DNA of 64,000 nt, from positions 1,116,001 to 1,180,000 of the forward strand of contig CAVWVF010000001.1 of the NCBI GenBank assembly GCA_963758335.1, in the 5' to 3' direction. A program made the position numbers and the translations under genes. Shown in pieces: positions 62,273 through 64,000 of the stretch. Source of the stretch: Roseiarcus sp963758335. GTDB lineage: Bacteria; Pseudomonadota; Alphaproteobacteria; Rhizobiales; Beijerinckiaceae. The notes below the pieces were generated by a model. It did no database searches and had not been told where the DNA came from. It was given only the letters and a program-made list of their open reading frames with translations. How positions within the stretch are numbered: position 1 is the stretch's first letter; every line of letters begins with the position of its first letter.

Positions 62273-64000
62273 GTAACCGGGGCGAATTTCCGGGCGGCGT
62301 TAGCTTGGGGCGGGCCTGACGAGAGTTGCGAGATCGGGGATTTCGGGGCCTGGAATGGCGAGGCGAGCGCCGAGATAGTCGAAGAAGGGGATTTTGAGCT
62401 TCCTGCAGGTCTTGGCGAGCCCGAGCATGACGTCGCGGGCGTCGCGGCCTCTGTCGCTGAGGGTCCCGCCGGAGATTTTGCGCTTGGTGACGAAGACGCG
62501 GATGTCGTTTTCCGAGGCGTTGGTGTGCAGCGGAATATGGGGATGGTCGAGGACGCGCAAGAGATCGTCCTTGAGGCGAAAGAGGCGCCTGAGCAGGCTG
62601 TCGAGGGTGGCGTAGCCGGTTCTGGAGCGGTTGAAGATGCGGTCGAACTGCGCCCGCAAACGCTCGGCTTTCTCGAGGCTCGGGGCGAGCTTGTATTCTT
62701 TTAAGGCGCGATAGAACCACCAGATCATGCGCCGTGCGACCTCGATCGCGTTGCGCTGCTTGTCGTTGGCGGGGATGAGCTTGTGGACCAGGCGTTCGGC
62801 GTGCACCCAGCACAAGGCGTGTTCGCCGACGCGGAACTGGCCGGCGCCGTCTGACACGACGATGGCTTGGCCGAGCAGGCCTTGCTCGCGAACGGCGCCC
62901 CACAGAGCACCCTCGCTGGCGACCCGCACCGGATCGGGGGTGATCCTGAGATCGGCGAATCCGAGCGCGTTCAGATGGCTCGTCCAGTCTTCGTGAGACG
63001 CAAAAAGCCGCGTCGGATGGCCCGCGAGCGTGTCGATGAGGCTGAGGCTCAGATTGCAAGCCCGCATGTAGACGAGCGCCGCCTCGTTGACCACGTAAGA
63101 GGCCGCGCCGCCCAGGAGATTGCGCAGGAACGCCAGGCGGGACTTGCTCGGGCCGGTTCGAAACGTGGTGAAGCTGTCGGAACCGATCTGGGTCGTCACG
63201 CCGCTCTTGCCTCGATGGCGGGCGCCGGTGTCGTCGACCGTGACGAAGGAAGCGCTGCTCAATCCGGTCTTCAGCACCTCGGCGTCCTCAGCGCGGAACG
63301 TCTCGAGCTTGGCGGCCAGCAGGCGCACCACCTGGCGTTTCGAAATCACCACGCCGACGCCGTTCAGCAGCGCCAGAATCCGCTCGCAGGTCATCTGTCC
63401 CTGAAAGTGCAGCATCAAGATCAGGCGCTGAAGATGCGGGCCATAGCCACCGACGATCCCGGGATCGAGCGGCGCGATCAGAGTCTTCCCATCCGGCGTT
63501 TGCCAGCGCTCGCGCCGATAGCGGGTCACCAAAGGATTCAGAACCAAGTCCTGAACGACGATCTCTTCGTAGCCCTTGTGGCGGGAACCCGCTGGCGCGT
63601 CGACCTTCACCTCGATGGTTTGCGTGACCGTCAGCTTGTCCAGGTTGCTGCCGCGCCGCTGCGTCGACCGCCCGCCCTTGGGCGCGTTCGCTTGCGAATC
63701 CGGTCGGTCCGTCGCCTTGTCCATCCCCGAGGGTTTCTGCGGCGGCCGCGGCGGCAGTTTCTTCAATCGCGCCAGTTCGTCCTTGACCGCCTGATGCTCG
63801 ACCCTCAGCTTGGCCAACGCCCCGCTCACCTTCTCGTACTCCGCCTGAAAGCGGGTCACTTCGCCAATCAAAGTGCGAACCAGGCCGATGAGCTCGGCCG
63901 GCGTCATGCGCTCAAGCGGATCACCCAAATCAACGGACATCCCCAGCTTAAATCATACTTTCCGACGCTTGACTCCCCCCTTCCGCCCGGAAATTTGCCC
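62273..64000 (-). mobile_element. IS66-family insertion sequence, copy 2 (runs past the window end)
   Basis: It starts with GTAACCGGGGCGAATTTCC at 62273 and reaches GGAAATTTGCCC at 64000. By comparison with copy 1, seven bases of the last inverted end lie outside the window. The sequence appears the same as copy 1 in opposite orientation. The left flank CCATATTC (62265-62272) should recur at about 64008-64015 if it transposed in simply. Confidence 0.93.
62300..63940 (-). CDS. IS66-family transposase, copy 2
   Basis: A 546-residue protein with the same translation as the transposase at 48793-50433 (same coiled coil, DDE residues D237, D364, E477 and ENDIR motif). Encoded in the opposite orientation. 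Lack of divergence points to recent transposition or gene conversion between the copies. Confidence 0.95.
   Translation of the reverse strand: MSVDLGDPLERMTPAELIGLVRTLIGEVTRFQAEYEKVSGALAKLRVEHQAVKDELARLKKLPPRPPQKPSGMDKATDRPDSQANAPKGGRSTQRRGSNLDKLTVTQTIEVKVDAPAGSRHKGYEEIVVQDLVLNPLVTRYRRERWQTPDGKTLIAPLDPGIVGGYGPHLQRLILMLHFQGQMTCERILALLNGVGVVISKRQVVRLLAAKLETFRAEDAEVLKTGLSSASFVTVDDTGARHRGKSGVTTQIGSDSFTTFRTGPSKSRLAFLRNLLGGAASYVVNEAALVYMRACNLSLSLIDTLAGHPTRLFASHEDWTSHLNALGFADLRITPDPVRVASEGALWGAVREQGLLGQAIVVSDGAGQFRVGEHALCWVHAERLVHKLIPANDKQRNAIEVARRMIWWFYRALKEYKLAPSLEKAERLRAQFDRIFNRSRTGYATLDSLLRRLFRLKDDLLRVLDHPHIPLHTNASENDIRVFVTKRKISGGTLSDRGRDARDVMLGLAKTCRKLKIPFFDYLGARLAIPGPEIPDLATLVRPAPS

Noticed and set aside
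48726..64000. A composite transposon bounded by the two IS66 copies
   Set aside because: Copy 1 has its own 8-bp duplication and the block contains housekeeping genes (dnaX, recR, ffs) in normal synteny. Independent insertions explain it better.
1..64000. tRNA, rRNA genes and CRISPR arrays
   Set aside because: I looked for T-loop/anticodon patterns, rRNA signatures and regularly spaced direct repeats. None was seen. The short tandem arrays have no spacers. A dedicated tRNA search was not possible.

Overview
The window looks like chromosome of a GC-rich alphaproteobacterium, most likely in the Hyphomicrobiales (Rhizobiales). The support is gene order and content: an ffs-dnaX-ybaB-recR block, an AI-2E permease overlapping a DnaA-like regulator (hdaA), a sufBCDS-sufT cluster, aap-type amino-acid ABC transporter genes, and rhizobial-style palindromic intergenic repeats. 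Family and genus cannot be fixed from the sequence alone.

Layout. 1-20.7 kb is accessory and heavily decayed. It holds the last codons of a GMC oxidoreductase, an aldo/keto reductase, a group II intron with its reverse transcriptase next to a maturase scrap, a frameshifted vapBC pair, a twice-frameshifted MFS exporter, an RND pump with adaptor (pump gene frameshifted), a truncated cytochrome c, a serine recombinase, an IS1634-type element, a frameshifted Gfo/Idh/MocA dehydrogenase divergent from an RpiR-type regulator, an apparently intact higBA module, and remains of IS4, IS1595 and other transposases. 20.7-41.2 kb is core metabolism: accBC, hdaA, an AI-2E permease (frameshifted), a VOC protein, a CDP-alcohol phosphatidyltransferase, purMN, ppk-ppx, sufBCDST and aapQMP. 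41.2-48.7 kb mixes a benE relic and short tandem repeats with an FAD monooxygenase, a zinc-finger protein, a transglutaminase plus ATP-grasp/alpha-E pair, and creA. 48.7-64 kb begins and ends with inverted copies of one IS66-type element. Between them lie a Gly-rich RTX-like adhesin relic, an IS1380 element, a cytochrome P450, recR-ybaB-dnaX, the SRP RNA gene and an ISAs1 element.

How the genes work together. accBC supply malonyl-CoA. purMN catalyse two steps of purine synthesis. ppk and ppx make and break polyphosphate. The suf genes build Fe-S clusters, and aapQMP form the membrane and ATPase parts of an amino-acid importer whose binding protein is not here. dnaX, ybaB and recR serve replication and recombination repair, and hdaA restrains DnaA. 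The two toxin-antitoxin loci differ in state: higBA looks functional and vapBC is broken.

The strongest structural observations are four insertions with exact termini (IS66 with an 8-bp, IS1380 with a 4-bp and ISAs1 with a 10-bp target duplication; an IS1634-type element with 21-bp terminal repeats), an exact 11-bp tandem duplication that frameshifts two unrelated transposases, intergenic tandem repeats with 21-bp (heptad-coding) and 11-bp periods, and many single-base frameshifts that may be real decay or uncorrected sequence error.
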